From the NCBI GenBank assembly GCA_030621535.1, contig JAUXHM010000092.1:1-5055 (forward strand): 5,055 nt of DNA, written 5' to 3'. The position numbers and the translations under genes are program-made. The notes beneath the pieces were generated by a model. It saw only the letters and a list, made by a program, of their open reading frames with translations. It was not told where the DNA came from and searched no databases. This stretch comes from Candidatus Methanophagales archaeon. GTDB lineage: Archaea; Halobacteriota; Syntropharchaeia; Alkanophagales; Methanospirareceae. Positions 4,814-5,055 of this stretch are shown piece by piece (the stretch's first letter is position 1; every line of letters starts with the position of its first letter).

Positions 4814-5055
4814 ATGGAAGAAAAAGAGAGTGAGGTAACACGAGCCGTTAGAGAAGCCGTGGTGAAAGCGGTTGAGAAGGGGGAAGACATAAAAGAAAAG
4901 GTAGTTGAGATTACCAGGGATGCCGTTAAGAAGGCATTAGAGGGAGCTGAAGTTACGAGGGAGAAAGTGGAATCTGTAGCTAAAGGTGCGATGAAAGGTG
5001 CAATTGAAGGCGCACGGAAGACGGAAGTAGAGGCTGCTGATGTCACCAAAGGGGC
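4814..5055 (+). CDS. Charged Ala-rich helical repeat protein, N-terminal part (cut by window edge)
   Basis: Eighty complete codons run from the ATG at 4814 off the right edge. After a short acidic start (MEEKESEVTRA) the protein is built of 22-residue repeats: V12-I33, T34-V55 and A56-V77, with a fourth beginning TKGA. Each repeat splits into an 11-residue half of the form xRxAVxKAxEG/K and a more charged half (GEDIKEKVVEI, AEVTREKVESV, ARKTEVEAADV). Multiples of 11 residues with Ala/Val on one face and Lys/Glu on the other suggest long amphipathic helices, as in apolipoprotein-, LEA- or phasin-like proteins that bind membrane or hydrophobic surfaces. It has no cysteines, signal peptide or membrane helix in the visible part. 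It resembles archaeal and bacterial proteins of unknown function with KGAxxGAIEGA repeats (DUF6781-like, from memory). It diverges from the regulator/radical SAM unit and may share its control. Function is unknown. Confidence 0.8.
   Translation, partial: MEEKESEVTRAVREAVVKAVEKGEDIKEKVVEITRDAVKKALEGAEVTREKVESVAKGAMKGAIEGARKTEVEAADVTKG
4847..5044 (+). repeat. Three in-frame 66-base coding repeats
   Basis: The units 4847-4912, 4913-4978 and 4979-5044 each encode 22 residues. Protein spacing is exact but the nucleotide sequences have diverged strongly, indicating old internal duplication kept by selection on the helix pattern rather than recent slippage. A fourth unit begins at 5045 and leaves the window. 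Confidence 0.65.

Noticed and set aside
4792..4833. Possible 13-codon upstream open frame (ATG at 4792) overlapping the repeat-protein start
   Set aside because: It has no ribosome site of its own, and its codons are the Shine-Dalgarno and start region of the real gene. Chance is the simpler explanation.
4798..5049. Minus-strand open frame opposite the repeat protein
   Set aside because: It is the Ser/Thr/Ala/Phe-rich mirror of the repeats. The plus strand has a ribosome site, TATA box and regular helical pattern.

Overview
The window looks like chromosomal DNA from an uncultured archaeon, most likely a euryarchaeote of the Methanosarcinales/Archaeoglobales/ANME-1 type. The supporting signs are a surface protein ending in a PGF-CTERM archaeosortase signal, CARDB-like COG1361 domains, a BRE plus TTTAAATA archaeal promoter, GGTGAT and AGGAGG Shine-Dalgarno sites, and GbsR/MarR-type regulators typical of these lineages. 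Exact taxonomy cannot be fixed from 5 kb without a search. No tRNA, rRNA, CRISPR array or insertion sequence was seen.

Layout. Five genes lie on the minus strand and read leftwards from about 4589 to the left edge. One gene reads rightwards off the right edge from 4814. Minus-strand unit A is a winged-helix regulator (4589-4134) whose stop overlaps by 4 bases the start of a large radical SAM protein with a B12-binding-like N-terminal half (4137-2473). Unit B begins 22 bases further on. It holds a GbsR/MarR-family regulator (2451-1936), an exported PGF-CTERM surface protein with three CARDB-like domains (1920-649), and the N-terminal 166 residues of an RND/MMPL-type exporter (500-1, cut by the window edge). 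A strong archaeal promoter for unit B lies inside the last codons of the radical SAM gene, so unit B can be transcribed alone or by read-through from unit A.

The 224-base divergent intergenic region (4590-4813) is very AT-rich. It is dense in inverted and direct repeats and carries TATA-like elements on both strands, so it probably holds the control region for unit A and for the rightward gene. That gene (4814 to the edge) encodes a highly charged, Ala-rich helical protein built from exact 22-residue (66-base) repeats.

Working model (inference). Unit B resembles a regulated efflux cassette in which the sensor-repressor controls an RND pump and a membrane-anchored extracellular partner. Unit A pairs a second regulator of similar type with a radical SAM enzyme of unknown substrate. 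The two regulator-led units side by side could form one envelope-stress or envelope-modification island, but no substrate can be read from the sequence.
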